Notes under the pieces: model-generated
What the model was told of the DNA's origin: nothing
Database searches by the model: none
Seen by the model: only the letters and a program-made list of their open reading frames with translations
Assembly: GCA_041667115.1 (NCBI GenBank)
Contig: JBAYFO010000026.1
Coordinates: 1 to 48,951, forward strand
Direction: 5' to 3'
DNA length: 48,951 bases
Source: UBA1563 sp041667115
GTDB taxonomy: Bacteria > Bacteroidota > Ignavibacteria > Ignavibacteriales > Ignavibacteriaceae
Program-made: the position numbers and the translations under genes
In this document: positions 41,312-48,951 of the stretch, one piece after another
How positions within the stretch are numbered: position 1 is the stretch's first letter
Layout of the letters: each line of letters begins with the position of its first letter

Positions 41312-43501
41312 TTATTTCAATAAAATCATTTTGCGCATTTGACTAAATGATCCGGCATCCATACGGATGAGATAAATTCCTGAATTAACCGGGTTGCCGA
41401 GTTCATTCAAACTGTTCCACTCTATCGAATGTTCCCCCGCCTCCTTCGTTTCATTTACTAATGTTTTTACAACTTCACCTAATAAATTGAACACTTTAAG
41501 ATGAACCATCGTTTTCTCCGGTACTGAAAACTTTATTGTGGTCTTCGGATTGAACGGGTTTGGATAATTTTGGTAGAGCTTAAATTTATCAACTAGCAAC
41601 TGCGCATCATTTTCAATTCCGGTAATTGGAAATTTATCATTGAAGAATTTCCAAACTAAAGTAGTATCTGATTCCGGAAATTTAAAAACTCTATTTTCAA
41701 TTCCCGATTCCCAACCGCCAAATGCGCTGTTATTAACAAAGAACTTGTAATTGATCGACGCACCTGAGCTAATTTTATTTTTAGGGAAATAAGCAACTCC
41801 CGACCAAAATGTACCGGAGCCAACACTAATTGGTTCTTTCTCTAACATCAGCTTGTTTGAGTTCCATGATAAAATTCCCGTTGAACTTGCAGAATCACCG
41901 CGAACGGCAATAGTCATATTCGCTGCAGCATCAAACAAACCGCTTTTAATAAGTTGAGCTACATTCACCCTGAAAAGAATTCCAATCGAATCAGTCTTAT
42001 GGAGTATTGGAGTAAAATATTGTGGAATCTTGCCCGCGGTTCCATTAAAATATTCTACATCTAAAACAGTATCTTTAAGTCCGGCAGTAAAAACACGGTA
42101 ATTAACAGTCGAACTATCAAACGGGATGATTTGCGCTTCCCATCCTAAATTTCTATATGATGGAACGGACGCAGAATGTCCCGCCCAAAATAAAAATTGA
42201 AGTTCGTCAGCAGGATACATTTGAAACTGATATTGCCAATAATCTCCCCCAACATTTTTCATCGTGATTTGCGAACTTTGATCCCAAGCAAATTTTTCTC
42301 CACTTGGGAAAAATCCCGAGCTTACCCCGTACACTTGTCCTCTCGCCTGAACAAAAGCGGAACTCTTGAGAGTGTCTCCAAGCGTAGATGTATTAAGCCG
42401 AAGTGTAATCTTTACAGCAGCTAAACTATCATTATTTTGAAATGCTTTTAATGCCGGCAACGCGTTATAGGTGAAATCGAATACTGCGTAATTTTCCCAT
42501 GCTGATCCAACCGGAGGAACAGAAATATCAGCCGGTTCCCAGTAGAAAAATCCAATCCCTTTTTTAGATGTAGTATTCTTGATCATCCGTATCAGGTAAG
42601 TTAAAAAGTCTCTTTGCCCTTGTGGATTCACCGGATAACCGGACGGAAGTTTTGTAGGATCAAAACCGACATTATAGCCATCATTCATAGATTGGGAATT
42701 CCAGGGATAAGCGGTTTCAACAATAATAATATCTTTGTTATAGCGTGTTGCCAGATCATTCAGATTGTTTTGCGCCTGCGATAACGATCCATGCCACCAA
42801 GGATAATACGAGAGTCCGATAATATCAAATGAAACTCCATACGAAAGAAGATTATCAAAATACCAGCGTGAGGTTGCGTTATCTCCACCGCGGTCAATAT
42901 GAATCATGATCTTGATCGTTGTAGAATCAACATCTTTTACTCCTTGGATTCCGGCTTTTAAAAGTGTTGTAAAATTTCCCCATCCGCTTGTACTGATCTT
43001 TCCCTCCGGGAAAAGCATTCCCGGTGTAATTTCATTTCCAACTTGAACCATATCCGGCAAAGTATTCTGATCTTTTAACGCTTTAATTACCCGTTTAGTA
43101 TATGACCGGACACTATCAACGAGTGTATTGAACAAAAGTCCATTCCATGCAGCAGGTTTTGCCTGCTTTCCCGGATCAGCCCAGGTATCTGAATAGTGAA
43201 TATCAAGAAGGAACTTAAAACCTTTTGCTTTTACAAGTTTAGCAAAGGCAAGCGTAGAATCTAATCCGCAGTATCCATTTGAGGGAGAATGCCAGAGACG
43301 AAGCCTTACGTAGTTTGCGCCATTAGATTTAAAGATATCAAGTACATCTTGCGGGACGTTATTTGATTTCCAGACGCCGCCGGCGTTAATAATTTGAGGA
43401 GTAGTCGAAATGTCTACTCCTCGGATAAAGTTGTCGCTGCTTTGCGAAGAAGCACTAAGTGTGAACAGCAACAAAAAGAATAAAACAAAATAAATTTTCA
43501 T
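41312..43501 (-). CDS. GH53 arabinogalactan endo-beta-1,4-galactanase with T9SS sorting domain
   Basis: The 729-residue protein has a signal peptide (MKIYFVLFFLLLFTLSASSQ), then a GH53 barrel (about 24-355): FIRGVDISTTPQII, NYVRLRLWHSPSNGYCGL and LDIHYSDTWADPGKQ. Glu157 (QVGNEITPG) is the acid/base and Glu262 (IIIVETAYPW) the nucleophile. Residues about 368-635 hold two beta-sandwich modules resembling those in the neighbouring 688-residue protein (GGDYWQYQFQMYPADELQF). The C-terminus from about 640 (YQNYPNPFNPKTTIKFSVPE ... QMRKMILLK) is a type-A T9SS sorting domain, so the enzyme should be on the cell surface or secreted. It cuts beta-1,4-galactan backbones. It starts 5 nt after the upstream gene. 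Confidence 0.93.
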   Translation of the reverse strand: MKIYFVLFFLLLFTLSASSQSSDNFIRGVDISTTPQIINAGGVWKSNNVPQDVLDIFKSNGANYVRLRLWHSPSNGYCGLDSTLAFAKLVKAKGFKFLLDIHYSDTWADPGKQAKPAAWNGLLFNTLVDSVRSYTKRVIKALKDQNTLPDMVQVGNEITPGMLFPEGKISTSGWGNFTTLLKAGIQGVKDVDSTTIKIMIHIDRGGDNATSRWYFDNLLSYGVSFDIIGLSYYPWWHGSLSQAQNNLNDLATRYNKDIIIVETAYPWNSQSMNDGYNVGFDPTKLPSGYPVNPQGQRDFLTYLIRMIKNTTSKKGIGFFYWEPADISVPPVGSAWENYAVFDFTYNALPALKAFQNNDSLAAVKITLRLNTSTLGDTLKSSAFVQARGQVYGVSSGFFPSGEKFAWDQSSQITMKNVGGDYWQYQFQMYPADELQFLFWAGHSASVPSYRNLGWEAQIIPFDSSTVNYRVFTAGLKDTVLDVEYFNGTAGKIPQYFTPILHKTDSIGILFRVNVAQLIKSGLFDAAANMTIAVRGDSASSTGILSWNSNKLMLEKEPISVGSGTFWSGVAYFPKNKISSGASINYKFFVNNSAFGGWESGIENRVFKFPESDTTLVWKFFNDKFPITGIENDAQLLVDKFKLYQNYPNPFNPKTTIKFSVPEKTMVHLKVFNLLGEVVKTLVNETKEAGEHSIEWNSLNELGNPVNSGIYLIRMDAGSFSQMRKMILLK

Positions 43502-43506
43502 ATCAA

Positions 43507-45573
43507 TTATTTAAGCAATAACATTTTTTGCACCTGGGAGAAATTGCCGGACTGCATTTTAAGTAAATAGACACCTGAATTAAGAGAAACTCCATTATCA
43601 TTTTTTGAGTTCCAAACTAAACTATGGACTCCGGCAGTTTGTACTTGATTGACGAGCGTTGCAACTTTTTCTCCAACAATATTAAATACTTCAATTTTTA
43701 CATTCGCCGGATTTACAATTGAATACGTAATAACCGTTGAAGGATTAAACGGATTCGGATAATTTTGATATAACGCATAATTATCTGGTTGTATTTTATT
43801 TTCTTCTGCTACGCCGCTAATCGATCCAAGGTTTGGCGGATCTTCAACCGAAAGATTATTCTGCATCCAGGGAACTTCGGCAAGACTGAACGAAGTTGGC
43901 CATGTTACACTACTTCCACTAACATTTGTTGGTACAATATACTGATAATATCTTCGCCCTAAATTGGTGCCGCCGCCATTCTCCACTTCTCCGGTAGTTG
44001 AGGTATAAACAATTCTGTAACATACCTGGAAAAATGTTGGAGCTTTCAAATGAACTGTCGCAGTATATTTTCCATCAGCATTTGGAGACGAAAGCAATAC
44101 ACGGTTATCTGTACCGTACATCGTTTGTCCCTGTGTAATCGGAATAAAACATCCGTCATACTGAATATAAACAGTATCTATTCCCGGTCTAAAAAGTGTA
44201 TTTGTAGGATTAGTTACGGCGTTTGTTGCCGGTGTCATATCAATATTAAATGTTAAATCGACTGGAGTTTCTAGTACACTATTTGGGTGAAGACTATTAA
44301 AAAATTGCTGTTCAGCTCCAAAATCACCGGTTACGGTTTGATCTGCAAGCCCGGGGAAACTATATTTTCTATCGCCACCGCCGTTGATTCCCGGTTCTTC
44401 CCATCCATTTGCTAAGAACAAACCCGGAATATAATGTGCGTTTGTTGTATCGATTCTTGTTGAATCCCATGCAATAAAATATTTATAAACTATTTCGGTA
44501 CCAGCAGACATGGTGAATGGTTCCGAAAGCACCCATTCTTGTATTGTAGGAACGTAAGTCATCTTCAACATCGTCGGTTCCGTATCAAAATTAAATGATG
44601 AAGGAGGCCATCCTTTTGCGCCGGTTACAGCAATTTTATCACCAAGTCCCCGGTCAAATAACCCGGCTTTCTCAAGAGCATCTAACCGAAGTCTGAAATT
44701 AATAGTTCCTGTAATCGCAGGACCCGTTGGAGGTTGATTGTCAAAATATGACCAACTGATTGTTGTATCTCCGGCACTTAAGACATCACTACTTATTGTA
44801 AATTTGCGGTCACTTATCTTTTCCCATGTTGAACCGTCAATGGTGAATTTATATGACTGTACAACTCCGGCAGTTACGAGCGACTTAGCAATATAAGCCA
44901 CGCCTGACCAGAATGAACCGCTATTGACGCTATTTGTTTCACGCGTTAAATTAATAATTTTTACCCAATCCGGAGACGCACCTAATGGCGCACTTCCCCT
45001 TACATCTGGGGTTTGCGTTGCAGGTGCAAATGAAGAAACTCCTCCCATATTTACACGAAAATAAACTGCAAGGGTATCCTGGTTTTTTCTAAACGGAGTC
45101 CAATACTGTGCTAATGCACTTTCCCAGCCATTATAGTATTGAATTTTAAGAGTCGTATCTGCATTACCTACAATAATTGCCCGGTTTGTTCCAGCAAAAC
45201 TGGCACCAGAATTAATTGGTCCTTCCCAACCGGTCCAATGAAATGTAGGATGTTTAAAATCAGAGAGATAGGTTACAAACTTGTATTGTAACTGATCTCC
45301 CGGCTTGGCTTGAAAAGTGGTTTGCCAATAATCACCGCCGATATTCTTTAGCTTTATCCCGGTTGTAGTGTCCCAGGTAACCGAAGGGATCGTTCCCTTA
45401 CTCGATGCTCCACAAAGAATAACAGTGTTGTTTGAATGCAGAGTATCCAAACAAGTCGAGGTGTTAACAGTCATGGTAACATTTACTGTTTGTGCAACAG
45501 TCTGATAAAAAGCTGAGCCCGTTACCATAACGAACATGATCAAAGCAAAGAAAAATGTGAGTCTGTTTTTCAT
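43507..45573 (-). CDS. Multi-module carbohydrate-binding-like protein with T9SS sorting domain
   Basis: The 688-residue protein has a signal peptide (MKNRLTFFFALIMFVMVTGS...TVAQ). At least two related beta-sandwich modules of the starch-binding/CBM20-like style follow: IGGDYWQTTFQAKPGDQLQY at about 79-98, and NSGSFWSGVAYIAKSLVTAG around 215-235. Residues about 285-435 form another such unit (INFRLRLDALEKAGLFDRGL...FTMSAGTEIVYKYF). It ends with a T9SS sorting domain (YQNYPNPFNPSTVITYSIVN ... VQKMLLLK). No catalytic motif is seen. It may be a surface glycan-binding protein doing the job of SusE/F-like lipoproteins. It lies 5 nt upstream of the GH53 gene, whose extra modules it shares. Confidence 0.75.
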   Translation of the reverse strand: MKNRLTFFFALIMFVMVTGSAFYQTVAQTVNVTMTVNTSTCLDTLHSNNTVILCGASSKGTIPSVTWDTTTGIKLKNIGGDYWQTTFQAKPGDQLQYKFVTYLSDFKHPTFHWTGWEGPINSGASFAGTNRAIIVGNADTTLKIQYYNGWESALAQYWTPFRKNQDTLAVYFRVNMGGVSSFAPATQTPDVRGSAPLGASPDWVKIINLTRETNSVNSGSFWSGVAYIAKSLVTAGVVQSYKFTIDGSTWEKISDRKFTISSDVLSAGDTTISWSYFDNQPPTGPAITGTINFRLRLDALEKAGLFDRGLGDKIAVTGAKGWPPSSFNFDTEPTMLKMTYVPTIQEWVLSEPFTMSAGTEIVYKYFIAWDSTRIDTTNAHYIPGLFLANGWEEPGINGGGDRKYSFPGLADQTVTGDFGAEQQFFNSLHPNSVLETPVDLTFNIDMTPATNAVTNPTNTLFRPGIDTVYIQYDGCFIPITQGQTMYGTDNRVLLSSPNADGKYTATVHLKAPTFFQVCYRIVYTSTTGEVENGGGTNLGRRYYQYIVPTNVSGSSVTWPTSFSLAEVPWMQNNLSVEDPPNLGSISGVAEENKIQPDNYALYQNYPNPFNPSTVITYSIVNPANVKIEVFNIVGEKVATLVNQVQTAGVHSLVWNSKNDNGVSLNSGVYLLKMQSGNFSQVQKMLLLK

Positions 45574-45677
45574 AATTCTATCCTTTAGTTGATTAATATA
45601 TTATTGTTGAAAATACATTTCAGTTTATTAAAAGATTTTCGGTAATTAATTTTCATTGTTAACCGGCACATCATCTG

Positions 45678-46721
45678 TTATAATTTAATTTGTAAAGAGA
45701 ACCTGCTCGAATTTCCCAGGTGAACGAAATTTTGATACGCGTAATCGACGGTTACGAATACATCGCCAAGAAGATTGATCTCGTGCAGACTTAGTCCAAA
45801 AGTAAAATTCGCCTCATTATTCGGGAGGAAGAGATCTTTATATCCTCCGCGAAGCTGAAATTTATCATTTAAGAATCCAAGTTCACCGCCAACGTTCACA
45901 CTTTGCGCGTTATCGTTCGGGCTTACTCCATCCATTGCAAGAGTAAGCCTGAAGTCTTCACTTTTTATAACCTCATCTGAAATACCTATCCGCATGATCA
46001 ACGGAAGATCAAACGCATCGGTATTTAATTTTGCGGTAATACTTTGATTTGTTCCTTGCTGATTTGAAATAACCGCGGGAATATAAAGGTCTTCTCCCGT
46101 CATCTGAATTTTTGACCCGAAGTTGGAAATGCTTGCACCAAGCCTGATACCGGCAAATGGTGTCTGGAATAAAGTACCGACATCAAAACCAATGGCGCTG
46201 GCGTAATCATTATAAATTGTTTCCCGTATATATTTAAAAGTTCCGCCAATGGAAAAGTTTTCAGTTAAATAACGCGCATACGAAACTCCAAACACAAAAC
46301 TTGATGCACTAAACGTTTCCCCGGTTCCCATTGGCTGATCGGGCGTAGTTATCTCCATATCATTTGTGTGCATAATACCAACGCTCAATCCCGCAGTTCC
46401 AATATCGGCAAGCGGGAGTGTTAATCCGACAAAATCAAAATAAATTCCCGGTAGCCAGAGCGTATGATCAACAAGAAGTGTTGTTTTCTGTATCGATGAG
46501 ATAGCGGAAGGATTCCAATAAAGCGAAGAAGGATCATTCTTCATAGAAACAAACGCGCTTCCCATGCCTATTGCTTGCGCCCCAACCGGTATCCGCAAGA
46601 ATGTAGCTCCCGCAGTTCCAACTTTATTAATTGCTTGTGCAAAAAGCGATGATGTAAAAACTAATGCTGCCACGAAAAAGTGACTGACAACTGCTGAACT
46701 TTTATTTTTTTTCATTTTCAT
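45678..46721 (-). CDS. PorV/PorQ-family outer-membrane protein (UPF0164)
   Basis: The 347-residue protein has a signal peptide (SHFFVAALVFTSSLFAQ) and the family start INKVGTAGATFLRIPVGAQA, then IGMGSAFVSMKNDPSSLYWN with PSAIS. The remaining beta strands fit a 14-stranded outer-membrane barrel ending SRFSLQIKL. PorV-like proteins carry T9SS cargo from the translocon to the attachment machinery. Its position directly after one T9SS cargo gene (13 nt) and ahead of two more suggests a dedicated shuttle for this cluster. It is only moderately like the other family member at 4915-5871. Confidence 0.8.
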   Translation of the reverse strand: MKMKKNKSSAVVSHFFVAALVFTSSLFAQAINKVGTAGATFLRIPVGAQAIGMGSAFVSMKNDPSSLYWNPSAISSIQKTTLLVDHTLWLPGIYFDFVGLTLPLADIGTAGLSVGIMHTNDMEITTPDQPMGTGETFSASSFVFGVSYARYLTENFSIGGTFKYIRETIYNDYASAIGFDVGTLFQTPFAGIRLGASISNFGSKIQMTGEDLYIPAVISNQQGTNQSITAKLNTDAFDLPLIMRIGISDEVIKSEDFRLTLAMDGVSPNDNAQSVNVGGELGFLNDKFQLRGGYKDLFLPNNEANFTFGLSLHEINLLGDVFVTVDYAYQNFVHLGNSSRFSLQIKL

Positions 46722-46734
46722 GTCTGTTCAAATT

Positions 46735-48951
46735 TTATTTAATGATTGCAAATGTTCCGGTTTTTTGTCCGACTCCGGGTGCATCAATGTGGTAGACGTA
46801 CACACCATAAGAAATTTCAAATTTTTCATCACTCAGCACATCCCAAACCTCCGTTCCATTTTCAGCCGGTGCATTGTGTTCAATCTTTTTAACAAGCGCT
46901 CCACTTACATTAAAAATTCTGATCGTACACTGCGTCGGTAAATTTATAAAATGAATCTCACGCGGACCGCGGCCGCTTGAATAGGTATTCCTCGGTTCCC
47001 ATGTTTCAGCGGCTAGATAAGGATTGGGAACAACTCTGATATTGTTGAGATCACTTTTGGCTTTTTCGGTTGAGATGGATGAACCTTGCATCTTAAACGT
47101 ATAAGTATCATACGAAAGGAACGGTTTAAAAAGAGTGATCTTTAAAGTATCGCCCGCTTGCGGAACTCTCGTTCCCTGCCTTACATTCAACACGATCTGC
47201 CAGGTGAATTGTAGTTTCCCATTACTGCCCGGTTCAAGAAAATAAATTGCGTCTGCAAGATTTGAATTCGATGGATTGATGCTGAACTTTCCATCGTTGC
47301 CGTCAGCTTCACTAAAAGCAAACGGAATTTCCTTATTCTGCGTCAGATTAATAAGTTTGAAGTTAACCGCTTTGGAAGGAAATTTGATAAAGCTGATCGC
47401 AGTATCCTTCGAAGTTCCGATCCCGACATCACCAAAAATTAATTCATAATCATTCGGACTTTTGAACCCATTCACAGTTAATAAAGTAACCGGATTAAAA
47501 TCAAATGAATATGGTGCCGGACTATTCCATCCCGTTAAACTATTATTAAGTGATATTGCTTGAACGTTGTTAAGGCTTAGCCGGAAACCATCTGTTACCG
47601 GAAGTTCTGCTCCATTCGTCAAGACAGTATCTTGAGATAAGAGTTCTTGATTCGTGGTAACATTTTTTAAAGCAAAAGATTTAGTTGTTGTGAAATCTTT
47701 ATTATTTACTTTATAGGTAGTATCTGTAAATGATATTTGATATTCATCTCCGTTCTTTACTGCCATCGGATCAACAACTTGAATTCCAATACTACCACTA
47801 GCTCCTCCTGTTGCGTGAGCAAATGAATTTACTTCGGGAGGCAAATATCCGGCAGCTCCCGGAGTCGGTCTTACTATCGCTACATTTATTCCGTGAGTGA
47901 TAGTTCCATCTGGAGAGACACTAACCTGAATTGGTGTTTCTGCCGGAGCGATATTCGCATTTGGATAACCGAAGTTATACGCGGTAACCGCATAGAAATA
48001 TCGCTGCCCGTTTGTTACACTCGTATCCACAAAAGTATGCTTCAGTCCGGTTTCACTACCAAGCCAAAATTTTACTCCGTTAATATCAACCTGGCTAAAG
48101 CCCTTCACTCCATCTATCAAATCGGATTGGTCGGATGGATTTAAAAGAGTTTTCACACCAAAGCCATCGGTAATAACTTTTGCATCGAGGAACGCAGCAT
48201 CGGTTGCTCGATAAACCCGGTAGCCTTCAAAATTACGGCCGTTCCCGCCAATTTTATTTATATAACGGTCGAATGATTTTTCAGCAAAATCGTCCCAGTA
48301 CAATGTTACTCTATTATCTCCCGGCACTGCTGTAACTGTTACTTGTTGCGGTGCAGAAGCAAATTGGTAATCTGCCTGATATGCGAGATCAGCTTGATGC
48401 ATTTTGCTTGTCACGCTCGCAATGTCATCGTCTTTAGTTTTACCACCACCGGCAATTGCAATTGAAACAGCCATCCTTTGCCGCTGACCCGGAAGTAACG
48501 GGAAAAATCCGGAAGAAACATAAACATCATAATCGCCGATACCTCTTATAAGATTGATATTACCGGGAACCATCAACAAGTCCCAAAGCCCTTGATCTGC
48601 CGCAGTAGAAAAGTTTAACGAACCAACGGGAATCTGCACGGCACTTGTAACTCCTAACTGATCTGATTCTCCCACATCGGTTTTATCGATATTCGGTTCG
48701 CCGGGGAATTCGGTATTTACACCACTCGTCGGTTTTCCATCACTTTCACCAACATCGCCGGTATGAGCAACACCATCAAGACCAACATCATCTAAAACCG
48801 GATCCCAGTCTTTATCATTATCAAATCCGTCATCACGTGATTCATCTATCATCGGCGCAACATTACTGTAATTCCATGCTGCGTTATTTCCCGGAACGAG
48901 AAAACCTCGTTTGATAGTATCACCAACTGCAAAAGAGAGATACTTAATAAA
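46735..48951 (-). CDS. Large secreted T9SS-type protein, N-terminus beyond the window
   Basis: The frame stays open to the right edge (738 codons visible); the ATG at 48852 is internal, because 33 further sense codons (FIKYLSFAVGDTIKRGFLVP...) precede it. Near the visible start an aspartate/glycine-rich stretch (DESRDDGFDNDKDWDPVLDD) looks like calcium-binding repeats of the thrombospondin-3/dockerin style. A fibronectin-III-like region follows (VTVTAVPGDNRVTLYWDDFA...GYRVYRAT...YFYAVTAYNFG). The C-terminus (NNIRVVPNPYLAAETWEPRN ... VYVYHIDAPGVGQKTGTFAI) is a T9SS-type sorting domain variant. It is probably a large surface protein; its binding partner is unknown. It is the first visible gene of the carbohydrate cluster. 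Confidence 0.8.
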   Translation of the reverse strand, partial: FIKYLSFAVGDTIKRGFLVPGNNAAWNYSNVAPMIDESRDDGFDNDKDWDPVLDDVGLDGVAHTGDVGESDGKPTSGVNTEFPGEPNIDKTDVGESDQLGVTSAVQIPVGSLNFSTAADQGLWDLLMVPGNINLIRGIGDYDVYVSSGFFPLLPGQRQRMAVSIAIAGGGKTKDDDIASVTSKMHQADLAYQADYQFASAPQQVTVTAVPGDNRVTLYWDDFAEKSFDRYINKIGGNGRNFEGYRVYRATDAAFLDAKVITDGFGVKTLLNPSDQSDLIDGVKGFSQVDINGVKFWLGSETGLKHTFVDTSVTNGQRYFYAVTAYNFGYPNANIAPAETPIQVSVSPDGTITHGINVAIVRPTPGAAGYLPPEVNSFAHATGGASGSIGIQVVDPMAVKNGDEYQISFTDTTYKVNNKDFTTTKSFALKNVTTNQELLSQDTVLTNGAELPVTDGFRLSLNNVQAISLNNSLTGWNSPAPYSFDFNPVTLLTVNGFKSPNDYELIFGDVGIGTSKDTAISFIKFPSKAVNFKLINLTQNKEIPFAFSEADGNDGKFSINPSNSNLADAIYFLEPGSNGKLQFTWQIVLNVRQGTRVPQAGDTLKITLFKPFLSYDTYTFKMQGSSISTEKAKSDLNNIRVVPNPYLAAETWEPRNTYSSGRGPREIHFINLPTQCTIRIFNVSGALVKKIEHNAPAENGTEVWDVLSDEKFEISYGVYVYHIDAPGVGQKTGTFAIIK

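Noticed and set aside
48840..48852. ATG at 48852 as the start of the last gene
   Set aside because: The frame is open to the window edge with coding-like sequence, and no signal peptide follows the ATG, although the C-terminal sorting domain requires export. The gene is therefore cut by the edge.

Overview
The window looks like chromosomal DNA of an AT-rich Bacteroidota/Chlorobi-lineage bacterium, most likely of the Ignavibacteria type. This is inferred from sequence style, not from a search. The evidence is: secreted proteins ending in type IX secretion (T9SS) sorting domains with the 'YQNYPNPFNP' signature; two PorV/PorQ-family outer-membrane proteins; several lipoproteins; and promoters of the Bacteroidota pattern TTTG-N19/20-TAnnTTTG ahead of a tRNA and a peroxiredoxin gene. 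Intergenic regions are rich in small palindromic and tandem repeats.

Layout. 1-2350: a broken protein end (possibly transposase), tRNA-Ala(GGC), an MFS exporter and tRNA-Pro(CGG). 2350-11500: mixed housekeeping genes, namely an OB-fold lipoprotein, YajQ, a hotdog thioesterase, a 2-Cys-like peroxiredoxin, a PorQ/PorV-like protein, a TPR protein, glycyl-tRNA synthetase, a phosphodiester glycosidase lipoprotein, a second thioesterase, a DUF4405 membrane protein, a VOC protein and a small lipoprotein. 11470-16730: an accessory stretch with a three-copy palindrome array, small orphan genes (one a RES-domain protein) separated by fold-back sites that resemble integron attC sites, an unknown coiled-coil protein, an 8-bp minisatellite and an unusual 21/42-bp phased repeat.

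16730-33060 (minus strand): a large amino-acid block. A branched-chain leader peptide and attenuator-like hairpins precede ilvD-ilvB-ilvN-ilvC-leuB-leuA-leuC-leuD-cimA, followed after a 171-bp gap by gltB. The cluster holds the enzymes for valine and leucine synthesis and the citramalate route to 2-oxobutyrate for isoleucine, except the final transaminase. No threonine deaminase gene is present. GltB would supply glutamate for transamination.

33258-34265 is a divergent DUF1028 Ntn-hydrolase-like protein with TPRs. 34357-48951 (minus strand) is a carbohydrate-use cluster with no SusC/SusD pair in view: a large T9SS cargo protein (cut by the window edge), a PorV-like protein, a modular carbohydrate-binding-like T9SS protein, a GH53 endo-galactanase with T9SS tail, a GH5-like/clan-A hydrolase, a GH2 beta-galactosidase, and a GH43 gene broken by one frameshift. 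A reasonable reading is pectic galactan/arabinogalactan breakdown: the GH53 endo-enzyme is displayed outside the cell, and the GH2, GH43 and GH5-like enzymes act in the periplasm.

The most notable items are the BCAA leader/attenuator, the attC-like cassette region, the 21-bp-phased AGTACGGAG array, the shared modules between the GH53 enzyme and its neighbour, and the GH43 frameshift.
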